Source: Clusia tigrina
Taxonomy: Eukaryota; Arthropoda; Insecta; Diptera; Clusiidae
Assembly (NCBI GenBank): GCA_920105625.2
Contig: OV050031.1
Span: 70,317,995 to 70,381,994 of the forward strand
Reading direction: 5' to 3'
DNA length: 64,000 nt
Positions 50,531 through 62,757 of this stretch are shown piece after piece. The translations under genes and the position numbers were made by a program. Numbering within the stretch: the stretch's first letter is position 1; the number at the start of each line of letters is the position of its first letter. The notes below the pieces were generated by a model. That model worked only from the letters and a program-made list of their open reading frames with translations, was not told the DNA's origin and ran no database searches.

Positions 50531-53500
50531 GAGACGATGACTGATGCGGATAGGGGTAGATATAGCCATAGAGAAGGCAGCAGACCCCTCAATCGACAGC
50601 GACTGAGACGCCTACAGAGACGCTGACAGAGGCTGCGACGCCATCTGAGACGCCGACTGAGGCAGATAGGGGTAGATATAGGCATAGAGAATGCAGCAGA
50701 CCCCCCAATCGACAGCGGCAGGTACTGAGACGCCTACAGAGACGCGGAGAGAGGCTGCGACGCCGACTGATGTGGATAGGGGTAGATATAGCCATAGAGA
50801 AGGCAGCAGACCCCCCAATCGACAACGGCAGCGACTGAGATGCCTACAGAGACGCTGACAAGAGGCTGCGACGCCGACTGAGTTGCCGACTGAGGCAGAT
50901 AGGGGTAGATAATAGGCAAACAAAAGGCAGCAGACCCCCCAATCGACAGCGGCAGCGACTGAGACGCCTACAGAGACGCTGACAGAGGCTGCGACGCCGA
51001 CTGAGGCAGATAGGGGTAGATATTGGCTTAGAGAATGCAGCAGACCTCCAATCGACAACGGCAGCGACTGAGACGGCTAGAGAGACACTGACAGAGGCTG
51101 CGACGCTGACAGATGCTGCGACGCCGACTGAGACGCCGACTGAGGCAGAGAGGGGTAGACATAGGCATTGAGAAGGCAGCAGACACCCCAATCGACAGCG
51201 GCAACAAATGAGACGGCTACAGATTCGCGGACAGAGGCTGCGACGCCGACTGAGATGCCGACTGACTCAGGTAGGGGTAGATATAGGCATAGAGAAGGTA
51301 GCAGAACCCCCCCAATCGACAGCGGCAGCGACTGAGACGCCTACATAGGCTCTGACAATGGCTGCGATGCCGACTGAGATGCCGACTGAGACGCAGACTG
51401 AGGCAGATAGGGGTAGATATAGGCATAGAGAAGGCATCAGACCCCCCAACCGATAGCGGCAGCGACTGAGACGCACTCAGAGACGCTGACAGAGGCTGCG
51501 ACGCTGACACAAGCTGCGACACCGACTAAGACGCCGACTGAGGCAGAGAGGGGTAGACATAGGCATAGAGAAGGCAGCAGACACCTCAATCGACAGCGGC
51601 AACAAATGAGACGACTACAGAGACGCTGACAGAGGCAGCGACGCCGACTGAGATGCCGACTGAGATGCCGACTGAGGCAGGTAGGGGTAGATATAGGCAT
51701 GGAGAAGGCAGCAGACCCCCCAATCGACAGCGGCAGCGACTGAGACGTCTACAGAGACGCTGACAGAGGCTGCGACGCCGACAGAGTTGCCGACTGAGGC
51801 AGATAGGGGTAGATATAGGCATACAGATGGCAGCAGACCCCCCAATCGACAGAGGCAGCGACTGAGACGCCTACAAAGACGCTGACAGAGGCTGCGACGT
51901 CGACTGAGGCAGATAGGGGTAGATATTGGCATAGAGAAGGCAGCAGACCCCCCCATCGACGGCGGCAGCGACTGAGACGTTGACAGAGGCTGGGACGCTG
52001 ACAGATGCTGCGACGCCGACTGAGACGCCGACTGAGGCAGAGAGGGGTAGACATAGGCATAGAGAAGGCAACAGACACCTCAATCGACAGCGGCAACAAA
52101 TGAGACGCCTACAGAGACGCTGACAGAGGCTGCGACGCCGACTGAGTTGTCGACTGAGACAGGTAGGGGTAGATATAGGCATAGAGAAGGCAGCAGACCC
52201 CCCAATCGACAGCAGCAGCGACTGAGGCGCCTACAGAGACGCCTACAGAGACGCTTACAGAGACGCCTACAGAGACGCCTACAGAGACGCTGACAAGAGG
52301 CTGCGACGCCGACTGAGACGCCGACTGAGGCAGATAGGGGTAGATATAGGCATAGAGAAGGCAGCAGACCCCCCAATCGACAGCAGCAGCGACTGAGACG
52401 CCTACAGAGACTCTGACAGAGGCTGAGACGCCGACTGAGGCAGATACGGGTAGATATTGACATAGAGAAGGCAGCAGACCCCCCAATCGACAGCGGCAGC
52501 GATTGAGACGTCTAGAGAGACGCTGACAGAGGCTGCGAAGCCGACTGAGGCGCCGACTGAGACGCCGACTGACTCAGAGAGGGGTAGATATATGCATAGA
52601 GAAGGCATCAGACCCCCCAATCGACAGCGGCAGCGACTGAGACGCATTCAGAGACGCTGACAGAGGCTGCGACGCCGACTGAGACGATGACTGAGGCAGA
52701 GAGGGGTAGACATAGGCATAGAGAAGGCAGCAGACACCTCATTCGACAGCGGCAACAAATGAGACGACTACAGAGACGCTGACAGAGGCAGCGACGCCGA
52801 CTGAAATGCCGACTGAGGCAGGTAGGGGTAGATATAGGCATAGAGAAGGCAGCAGACCCCCCAATCGACAGCAGCAGCGACTGAGACGCCTTCAGAGACG
52901 CTGACAGAGGCTGCGAAGCTGACAGAGGCTGCGACGGCGACTGAGTTCCCACCTGAGGCAGATAGGGGTAGATATATGCATACAGAAGGCAGCAGACCCC
53001 CCAATCGACAGCGGCAGCGACTGAGACGCCTAGAGAGACGCTGACAGAGGCTGCGACCCCAACTGAGATCCCGACTGATGCAGATAAGGGTAGATATAGG
53101 CATACAGAAGGCAGCAGACCCCCAATCGACAGCGGCAGCGACTGATACGCCTACAGAGATTCTGACAGAGGCAGAGACGCCGACTGAGGCAGATACGGGT
53201 AGATATTGACATAGAGAAGGCAGCAGACCCCCCAATCGACAGCGGCAGCGACTGAATCGCCTAAAGAGACGCTGACAGAGGCTGCGACGCCGACTGAGGC
53301 AGAAAGGGGTAGATATTGGCATAGATAATGGAGCAGACACCTTAATCGACAGCAGCAGCGACTGAGACGCCTACAGAGGCGCTGACAGAGGCTGCGAAGC
53401 TGACAGAGGCTGCGACGGCGACTGAGTTGCCAACTGAGGCAGATAGGGGTAGATATATGCATACAGAAGGCAGCAGACCCCCCAATCGACAGCCGCAGCG

Positions 53501-53800
53501 ACTGAGACGCCTACAGAGACTCTGACAGAGGCTGAGACGCCGACTGAGGCAGATACGGGTAGATATTGACATAGAGAAGGCAGCAGACCCCCCAATCGAC
53601 AGCGGCAGGGACTGAGACGCCTAGAGAGACGCTGACAGAGGCTGCGAAGCCGACTGAGGCGCCGACTGAGACGCCGACTGATTCAGATAGGGGTAGATAT
53701 ATGCATAGAGAAGGCATCAGACCCCCCAATCGACAGCGGCAGCGACTGAGACGCATTCAGAGACGCTGACAGAGGCTGCGACGCCGACTGAGAAGCCGAC
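50531..53800 (+). repeat. Mosaic region of E-, C- and B-type monomers
   Basis: The first ~700 bp resemble the E/D type with GATGCGGATAGG or GATGTGGATAGG and GCCATAGAG monomers. From 51.2 kb the CAGATTCGCGG, CATAGGCTCTGACAATGG cassette appears. From 51.8 kb there are B-type CATCGACGGCGGC monomers, and from 52.4 kb GATACGGGTAGATATTGACA monomers. A six-base loss at about 50597 leaves CAATCGACAGCGACTGAG. No gene is visible. Confidence 0.7.
52229..52288 (+). repeat. 12-mer expansion, five copies
   Basis: Five consecutive 12-mers GCCTACAGAGAC (the third is GCTTACAGAGAC) fill 60 bp of one monomer where one copy is usual and two are found in several sister monomers (for example 11518, 55790). This is a different 12-mer phase from the GCCGACTGAGAC expansion at 4396-4443. 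Confidence 0.97.
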
Positions 53801-53830
53801 TGAAACAGATAGGGGTAGATATAGGCATAG

Positions 53831-54050
53831 AGAAGGCAGCAGACCCCCCAATGGACAGCGGCAGCGACTGAGACGCATTCAGAGACGCTGAGAGAGGCTG
53901 CGATGCCGACTGAGGCAGATAGGGGTAGATATTGACATAGAGAAGGCAGCAGACCCCCCAATGGACAGCGGCAGCGACTGAGACGCATTCAGAGACGCTG
54001 AGAGAGGCTGCGATGCCGACTGAGGCAGATAGGGGTAGATATAGGCATAG
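53831..54050 (+). repeat. Two adjacent short monomers (110 bp each), nearly identical
   Basis: Positions 53831-53940 and 53941-54050 are 110-bp units that match at all but a few bases (ATTGACATAG versus ATAGGCATAG near the ends). Both carry AATGGACAGC in place of AATCGACAGC and the variant GACGCATTCAGAGACGCTGA. The 110-bp class lacks one 12-mer GCCGACTGAGAC that is present in the 122-bp class. A further pair of this kind lies near 54340-54520. Such near-identical neighbours indicate very recent single-monomer duplication. Confidence 0.9.
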
Positions 54051-55051
54051 AGAAGGCAGCAGACCCCTCAATCGACAGCGGCAGCGACAGAGACGCCTAC
54101 AGAGGCGCTGCCAGAGGCTGCGACGCCGCCTGAGACGCCGACTGAGGCAGATAGGGGTAGATATAGGCATAGAGAATGCAGCAGACCCCCCAATCGACTG
54201 CGGCAACAACTGAGACGCCTACAGAGATGCTGACAGAGGCTGCGACGCCGACTGAGATGCCGACTGAAACACGTAGGGGTAGACATAGGCATAGAGAAAG
54301 CAGCAGACCCCTCAATCGACAGCGGCAGCGACTGAGACGCAATCAGAGACGCTGAGAGAGGCTGCGATGCCGACTGAGGCAGATAGGGGTAGATATTGAC
54401 ATAGAGAAGGCAGCAGACCCCCCAATGGACAGCGGCAGCGACTGAGACGCATTCAGAGACGCTGAGAGAGGCTGCGATGCCGACTGAGGCAGATAGGGGT
54501 AGATATTGACATAGAGAAGGCAGCAGACAACCCAATCGACAGCGGCAACAACTGAGACGCATACAGAGACGCTGATAGTGGCTGCGACGCCGACTGAGAT
54601 ACCGACTGAAGCAGATAGGGGTAGATATAGGCATAGAGAAGGCAGCACACCCACCAATCGCCAGCGGCAACAACTGAAACGCCTACAGAGATGCTGACAG
54701 AGGCTGCGACGCCGACTGAGAAGCCGACTGAAACAGATAGGGGTAGATATAGGCATAGAGAAGGCAGCAGACCCCTCAATCGACAGCGGCAGCGACTGAG
54801 ACGCCTACAGAGACGCTGCCAGAGGCTGCGACGCCGCCTGAGACGCCGACTGAGGCAGATAGGGGTAGATATAGGCATATAGAATGCAGCAGACCCCCCA
54901 ATCGACTGCGGCAACAACTGAGACGCCTACAGAGATGCTGACAGAGGCTGCGACGCCGACTGAGATGCCGACTGAAACACGTAGGGGTAGACATAGGCAT
55001 AGAGAAAGCAGCAGACCCCTCAATCGACAGCGGCAGCGACTGAGACGCAAT
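54045..55051 (+). repeat. ~300-bp segment repeated 708 bp apart
   Basis: The segment 54045-54343 matches 54753-55051. It includes the CGCTGCCAGAGGCTGCGACG and GCCTGAGACGCC variants, the CGACTGCGGCAACAACTGAG monomer and GAAACACGTAGGGGTAGACA. 708 bp equals six monomers of 118 bp. Between the copies lie near-identical 110-bp AATGGACAGC monomers. Confidence 0.85.
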
Positions 55052-58000
55052 CAGAGACGCTGATAGAGGCTGCGACGCCGACTGAGTTGCCGACTGAGGC
55101 AGGTAAGAGTAGATATAGGCATACAGAAGGCAGCAGACCCCCAATCGACAGCGGCAACAACTGATACGCCTACAGAGACTCTGACAGAGGCTGAGACGCC
55201 GACTGAGGCAGATACGGGTAGATATTGGCATAGATAATGCAGCAGACCCCCCAATCGACGGCGGCAGCGACTGAGACGCCTAGAGAGACGCTCACAGAGG
55301 CTGCGAAGCCGACTGAGATGCCGACTGGGGCAGGTAGGGGTAGATATAGGCATAGAGAAGGCAGCAGACCCCCAATCGACAGCGGCAGCGACTGAGACGC
55401 ATTCAGAGACGCTGACAGAGGCTGCGACGCCGACTGAGACGCCTACAGAGACGCTGACAGAGGCTGCGACGCCGACTCAAATGCCGACTGAAACAGATAG
55501 GGGTAGATATAGGCATAGAGAGCCCTCAATCGACAGCGGCAGCGACTGAGACGCCTACAGAGACGCTGCCAGAGGCTGCGACGGCGCCTGAGACGCCGAC
55601 TGAGGCAGATAGGGGTAGATATAGGCATAGAGAATGCAGCAGACCCCCCAATCGACTGCGGCAGCTACTGAGACGCCAACAGAGATGCTGAGAGAGGCTG
55701 CGATGCCGACTGATAAGGATAGGGGTAGATATAGCCATAGAGAAGGCAGCAGACCCCCCAATCGACAGCAGCAGCGACTGAAACGCCTACAGAGACGCCT
55801 ACAGAGACGCTGACAAGAGGCTGCGACGCCGACTGAGACGCCGACTGAGGCAGACAGGGGTAGATATAGGCATAGAGAATGCAGCAAACCCCCCCAATCG
55901 ACGGCGGCAGCGACTGAGATGCCTACAGAGACGCTGACAAGAGGCTGCGACGCCGACTGAGACGCCGACTGAGGCAGATAGGGGTAGATATAGGCATAGA
56001 GAAGGCAGCAGACCCCCAATCGACAGCAGCAGCGACTGAGACGCCTACAGAGACTCTGACAGAAGCAGATTCGGGTAGATATTGACATAGAGAATGCAGC
56101 AGACTCCCCAATCGACAGCGGCAGCGACTGAGACGCCTAAAGAGACGCTTACAGAGGCTGCGACGCCGACTGAGGCAGCAAGGGGTAGATATTGGCATAG
56201 ATAATGCAGCAGACCCCCCAGTCGACGGCGGCAGCGACTGAGACGCCTAGAGAGACGCTCACAGAGGCTGCGAAGCCGACTGAGATGCCGACTGGGGCAG
56301 GTAGGGGTAGATATAGGCATAGAGAAGGCAGCAGACCCCCAATCGACAGCGGCAGCAACTGATACGCATACAGAGACGCTGATAGAGGCTGCGACGCCGA
56401 CTGAGATGCCGACTGAAGCAGATAGGGGTAGATATAGGCATAGAGAAGGCAGCAGACCCCTCAATCGACAGCAGCAGCGACTGAGACGCCTACAGAGACG
56501 CCTACAGAGACGCTGACAAGAGGCTGCGACGCCGACTGAGACGCCGACTGAGGCAGATAGGGGTAGATATAGGCATAGAGAAGGCAGCTGACCCCCAATC
56601 GACAGCGGCAGCAACTGAGACGCATACAGAGACGCTGATAGAGGCTGCGACGCCGACTGAGATGCCGACTGAAGCAGATAGGGGTAGATATAGGCATAGA
56701 GAAGGCAGCAGACCCACCAATCGACAGCGGCAACAACTGAGACGCCTACAGAGACGCCTACAGAGACGCTGACAGAGGCTGCGACGCCGACTGAGACGCC
56801 GACTGAGGCAGATAGGGGTAGATATAGGCATAGAGAAGGCAGCTGACCCCCAATCGACAGCGGCAGCAACTGAGACGCATACAGAGACGCTGATAGAGGC
56901 TGCAATGCCGACTGAGATGCCGACGGAAGCAGATAGGGGTAGATATAGGCATAGAGAAGGCAGCAGACCCCCCAATCGACAGCGGCAACAACTGAGACGC
57001 CTACAGAGACGCTGACAGAGGCTGCGACGGCGTCAGAGACGCCGACTGAGGCAGATAGGGGTAGATATGGGCATAGAGAAGGCAGCAGACCCCCCAATCG
57101 ACAGCGGCAGCGACTGAGACGCATTCAGAGACGCTGAGAGAGGCTGCGATGCCGACTGAGATGCCGACTGAAGCAGATAGGGGTAGACATAGGCATAGAG
57201 AAGGCAGCAGACCCCTCAATCGACAGCGGCAGCGACTGAGACGCAATCAGAGACGCTGAGAGAGGCTGCGACGCCGTCTGAGACGCCGACTAAGGCAGGT
57301 AAGATTAGATATAGGCATAGAGAAGGCAGCAGACCCCCCAATCGACAGCGGCAACAACTGAGACGCAATCAGAGACGCTGATAGAGGCTGCGACGCCGAC
57401 TGAGATGCCGACTGAGGCAGAGAGGGGTAGACATAGGCATAGAGAAGGCAGCAGACACCTCAATCGACAGCGGCAACAAATGAGACGCCTACAGAGACGC
57501 TGACAGAGGCTGCGACGCCGACTCAAATGCCGACTGAAACAGATAGGGGTAGATATAGGCATAGAGAAGGCAGCAGACCCCTCAATCGACAGCGGCAGCG
57601 ACAGAGACGCCTACAGAGTCGCTGACAGAGACTGCGACGCAGCCTGAGACGCCGACTGAGGCAGATAGGGGTAGATATAGGCATAGAGAATGCAGCAGAC
57701 CCCCCAATCGACTGCGGCAGCTACTGAGACGCCAACAGAGATGCTGAGAGAGGCTGCGACGTCGACTGATGAGGATAGGGGTAGATATAGCCATAGAGAA
57801 GGCAGCAGAGCCCCCAATCGACAGCAGCAGCGACTGAGACGCCTACGGAGACGCCTACAGAGACGCTGACAAGAGGCTGCGAGGCCGACTGAGGCAGATA
57901 GGGGTAGATATAGGCAGAGAGAAGGCAGCAGACCCCCAATCGACAGCAGCAGCGACTGAGACGCCTACAGAGATGCTTACAGAGGCTGCGAAGCTGACAT

Positions 58001-58755
58001 AGGCTCCGAAGCTGACATAGGCTGCGACGGCGACTGAGTTGCCGACTGAGGCATATAGGGGTAGATATATGCATACAGAAGGCAGCAGAGCCCCCAATCG
58101 ACAGCGGCAGCGACTGAGACGCCTACAGAGCCTCTGACAGTGGCTGAGACGCCGACTGTGGCGCCGACTGAGGCAGATAGGGGAAGAGATAGGCATAGAG
58201 AAGTCAGCAGACCCCCCAATCGACAGCGGCAGCGACTGAGACGCCTACATAGGCTGCGAAGCCCTCTGAGACGACGACAGAGGCAAATAGGGCTAGATGT
58301 AGGCATAGAAAAATCAGCAGACCCCCCAATCGACAGCGGCAGCGACTGAGACGCCTACATAGACGCTGACAGAGGCTGCGACGCCGACTGAGATGCCGAC
58401 TGAGGCAGATATGGGTAGATATAGGCATACAGAAGGCAGCAGACCCCCCAATCGACAGCGGCAGCGACTGAGACGAATACAGAGTCGCTGACATAGGCTG
58501 CGACGCCCACTGAGACGCCGGCAGAGGCTGATAGGGGTAGATGTAGGCATAGAGAAGGCAGCAGACCCCCCAATCGACAGCGGCAGCGACTAAGACGCAT
58601 TCAGAGAGGCTGACAGAGGCTGCGACGCCGACTGAGATGCCGACTGAGGCAGATAAGGGTAGATATTGACATAGAGAAGGCAGCAGACCCCCCAATCGAC
58701 AGAGGCAGCGACTGAGACACCTACATAGACGCTGACAGAGGTTGCGACGCCGACT
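54950..58755 (+). repeat. 4-kb higher-order unit, copy 1
   Basis: Direct repeat of 58756-62757. The offset is 3794 bp from 54961/58755 to about 56030, 3988 bp from about 56100 to 57860, and 4000 bp from about 57900. The steps of 194 and 12 bp are explained by an extra monomer with an 18-mer expansion and by one extra 12-mer in copy 2. Distinctive shared features are the shortened monomer at 55517 (GGCATAGAGAGCCCTCAATC) and AGCAGATTCGGGTAGATATT near 56066. Confidence 0.92.
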
Positions 58756-61700
58756 GAGATGCCGACTGAAACACGTAGGGGTAGACATAGGCATAGAGAA
58801 AGCAGCAGACCCCTCAATGGACAGCGGCAGCGACTGAGACGCAATCAGAGACGCTGATAGAGGCTGCGACGCCGACTGAGTTGCCGACTGAGGCAGGTAA
58901 GAGTAGATATAGGCATACAGAAGGCAGCAGACCCCCAATCGACAGCGGCAACAACTGATACGCCTACAGAGACTCTGACAGAGGCTGAGACGCCGACTGA
59001 GGCAGATACGGGTAGATATTGGCATAGATAATGCAGCAGACCCCCCAATCGACGGCGGCAGCGACTGAGACGCCTAGAGAGACGCTCACAGAGGCTGCGA
59101 AGCCGACTGAGATGCCGACTGGGGCAGGTAGGGGTAGATATAGGCATAGAGAAGGCAGCAGACCCCCAATCGACAGCGGCAGCGACTGAGACGCATTCAG
59201 AGACGCTGACAGAGGCTGCGACGCCGACTGAGACGCCTACAGAGACGCTGACAGAGGCTGCGACGCCGACTCAAATGCCGACTGAAACAGATAGGGGTAG
59301 ATATAGGCATAGAGAGCCCTCAATCGACAGCGGCAGCGACTGAGACGCCTACAGAGACGCTGCCAGAGGCTGCGACGGCGCCTGAGACGCCGACTGAGGC
59401 AGATAGGGGTAGATATAGGCATAGAGAATGCAGCAGACCCCCCAATCGACTGCGGCAGCTACTGAGACGCCAACAGAGATGCTGAGAGAGGCTGCGATGC
59501 CGACTGATAAGGATAGGGGTAGATATAGCCATAGAGAAGGCAGCAGACCCCCCAATCGACAGCAGCAGCGACTGAAACGCCTACAGAGACGCCTACAGAG
59601 ACGCTGACAAGAGGCTGCGACGCCGACTGAGACGCCGACTGAGGCAGACAGGGGTAGATATAGGCATAGAGAATGCAGCAAACCCCCCCAATCGACGGCG
59701 GCAGCGACTGAGATGCCTACAGAGACGCTGACAAGAGGCTGCGACGCCGACTGAGACGCCGACTGAGGCAGATAGGGGTAGATATAGGCATAGAGAAGGC
59801 AGCAGACCCCCAATCGACAGCAGCAGCGACTGAGACGCCTACAGAGACGCTGACAGAGGCTGCGAAGCTGACAGAGGCTGCGAAGCTGACAGAGGCTGCG
59901 AAGCTGACAGAGGCTGCGAAGCTGACAGAGGCTGCGACGGCGACTGAGATGCCGACTGAGGCAGATAAGGGTAGATATAGGCATAAAGAAGGCAGCAGAC
60001 CCCCCAATTGTCAGCGGCAGCGACTGAGACGCCTACAGAGACTCTGACAGAAGCAGATTCGGGTAGATATTGACATAGAGAATGCAGCAGACTCCCCAAT
60101 CGACAGCGGCAGCGACTGAGACGCCTAAAGAGACGCTTACAGAGGCTGCGACGCCGACTGAGGCAGCAAGGGGTAGATATTGGCATAGATAATGCAGCAG
60201 ACCCCCCAGTCGACGGCGGCAGCGACTGAGACGCCTAGAGAGACGCTCACAGAGGCTGCGAAGCCGACTGAGATGCCGACTGGGGCAGGTAGGGGTAGAT
60301 ATAGGCATAGAGAAGGCAGCAGACCCCCAATCGACAGCGGCAGCAACTGATACGCATACAGAGACGCTGATAGAGGCTGCGACGCCGACTGAGATGCCGA
60401 CTGAAGCAGATAGGGGTAGATATAGGCATAGAGAAGGCAGCAGACCCCTCAATCGACAGCAGCAGCGACTGAGACGCCTACAGAGACGCCTACAGAGACG
60501 CTGACAAGAGGCTGCGACGCCGACTGAGACGCCGACTGAGGCAGATAGGGGTAGATATAGGCATAGAGAAGGCAGCTGACCCCCAATCGACAGCGGCAGC
60601 AACTGAGACGCATACAGAGACGCTGATAGAGGCTGCAATGCCGACTGAGATGCCGACGGAAGCAGATAGGGGTAGATATAGCCATAGAGAAGGCAGCAGA
60701 CCCAATAATCGACAGCGGCAACAACTGAGACGCCTACAGAGACGCCTACAGAGACGCTGACAGAGGCTGCGACGCCGACTGAGACGCCGACTGAGGCAGA
60801 TAGGGGTAGATATAGGCATAGAGAAGGCAGCAGACCCCCAATCGACAGCGGCAGCAACTGAGACGCATACAGAGACGCTGATAGAGGCTGCAATGCCGAC
60901 TGAGATGCCGACGGAAGCAGATAGGGGTAGATATAGGCATAGAGAAGGCAGCAGACCCACCAATCGACAGCGGCAACAACTGAGACGCCTACAGACACGC
61001 TGACAGAGGCTGCGACGGCGTCAGAGACGCCGACTGAGGCAGATAGGGGTAGATATGGGCATAGAGAAGGCAGCAGACCGCCCAATCGACAGCGGCAGCG
61101 ACTGAGACGCATTCAGAGACGCTGAGAGAGGCTGCGATGCCGACTGAGATGCCGACTGAAGCAGGTAGGGGTAGACATAGGCATAGAGAAGGCAGCAGAC
61201 CCCTCAATCGACAGCGGCAGCAACTGAGACGCAATCAGAGACGCTGATAGAGGCTGCGACGCCGTCTGAGACGCCGACTGAGGCAGGTAAGATTAGATAT
61301 AGGCATAGAGAAGGCAGCAGACCCCCCAATCGACAGCGGCAACAACTGAGACGCAATCAGAGACGCTGATAGAGGCTGCGACGCCGACTGAGATGCCGAC
61401 TGAGGCAGAGAGGGGTAGACATAGGCATAGAGAAGGCAGCAGACACCTCAATCGACAGCGGCAACAAATGAGACGCCTACAGAGACGCTGACAGAGGCTG
61501 CGACGCCGACTCAAATGCCGACTGAAACAGATAGGGGTAGATATAGGCATAGAGAAGGCAGCAGACCCCTCAATCGACAGCGGCAGCGACAGAGACGCCT
61601 ACAGAGTCGCTGACAGAGACTGCGACGCAGCCTGAGACGCCGACTGAGGCAGATAGGGGTAGATATAGGCATAGAGAATGCAGCAGACCCCCCAATCGAC

Positions 61701-62757
61701 TGCGGCAGCTACTGAGACGCCAACAGAGATGCTGAGAGAGGCTGCGACGTCGACTGATGAGGATAGGGGTAGATATAGCCATAGAGAAGGCAGCAGAGCC
61801 CCCAATCGACAGCAGCAGCGACTGAGACGCCTACGGAGACGCCTACAGAGACGCTGACAAGAGGCTGCGAGGCCGACTGTTACGCCGACTGAGGCAGATA
61901 GGGGTAGATATAGGCAGAGAGAAGGCAGCAGACCCCCAATCGACAGCAGCAGCGACTGAGACGCCTACAGAGATGCTTACAGAGGCTGCGAAGCTGACAT
62001 AGGCTCCGAAGCTGACATAGGCTGCGACGGCGACTGAGTTGCCGACTGAGGCATATAGGGGTAGATATATGCATACAGAAGGCAGCAGAGCCCCCAATCG
62101 ACAGCGGCAGCGACTGAGACGCCTACAGAGCCTCTGACAGTGGCTGAGACGCCGACTGTGGCGCCGACTGAGGCAGATAGGGGAAGAGATAGGCATAGAG
62201 AAGTCAGCAGACCCCCCAATCGACAGCGGCAGCGACTGAGACGCCTACATAGGCTGCGAAGCCCTCTGAGACGACGACAGAGGCAAATAGGGCTAGATGT
62301 AGGCATAGAAAAATCAGCAGACCCCCCAATCGACAGCGGCAGCGACTGAGACGCCTACATAGACGCTGACAGAGGCTGCGACGCCGACTGAGATGCCGAC
62401 TGAGGCAGATATGGGTAGATATAGGCATACAGAAGGCAGCAGACCCCCCAATCGACAGCGGCAGCGACTGAGACGAATACAGAGTCGCTGACATAGGCTG
62501 CGACGCCCACTGAGACGCCGGCAGAGGCTGATAGGGGTAGATGTAGGCATAGAGAAGGCAGCAGACCCCCCAATCGACAGCGGCAGCGACTAAGACGCAT
62601 TCAGAGAGGCTGACAGAGGCTGCGACGCCGACTGAGATGCCGACTGAGGCAGATAAGGGTAGATATTGACATAGAGAAGGCAGCAGACCCCCCAATCGAC
62701 AGAGGCAGCGACTGAGACACCTACATAGACGCTGACAGAGGTTGCGACGCCGACTGA
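58756..62757 (+). repeat. 4-kb higher-order unit, copy 2
   Basis: Very similar to 54950-58755. Both copies end in GACAGAGGTTGCGACGCCGA; after copy 1 the sequence restarts at the beginning of the unit, and after copy 2 it continues into the tail. This is the signature of unequal exchange inside the GACGCCGACTGAG motif. Copy 2 alone has the 18-mer expansion (59849-59938) and an added 12-mer TTACGCCGACTG near 61880. Confidence 0.92.
59849..59938 (+). repeat. 18-mer expansion, five copies
   Basis: Five consecutive copies of GCTGACAGAGGCTGCGAA (the last ends GAC) fill 90 bp. Most monomers have one, and some sisters have two with GCTAACAGAGG or GCTGACAGAGG. The surrounding monomer is 194 bp long and has no counterpart in the other 4-kb copy, so it arose or was inserted after that duplication, or was lost from copy 1. 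Confidence 0.97.
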
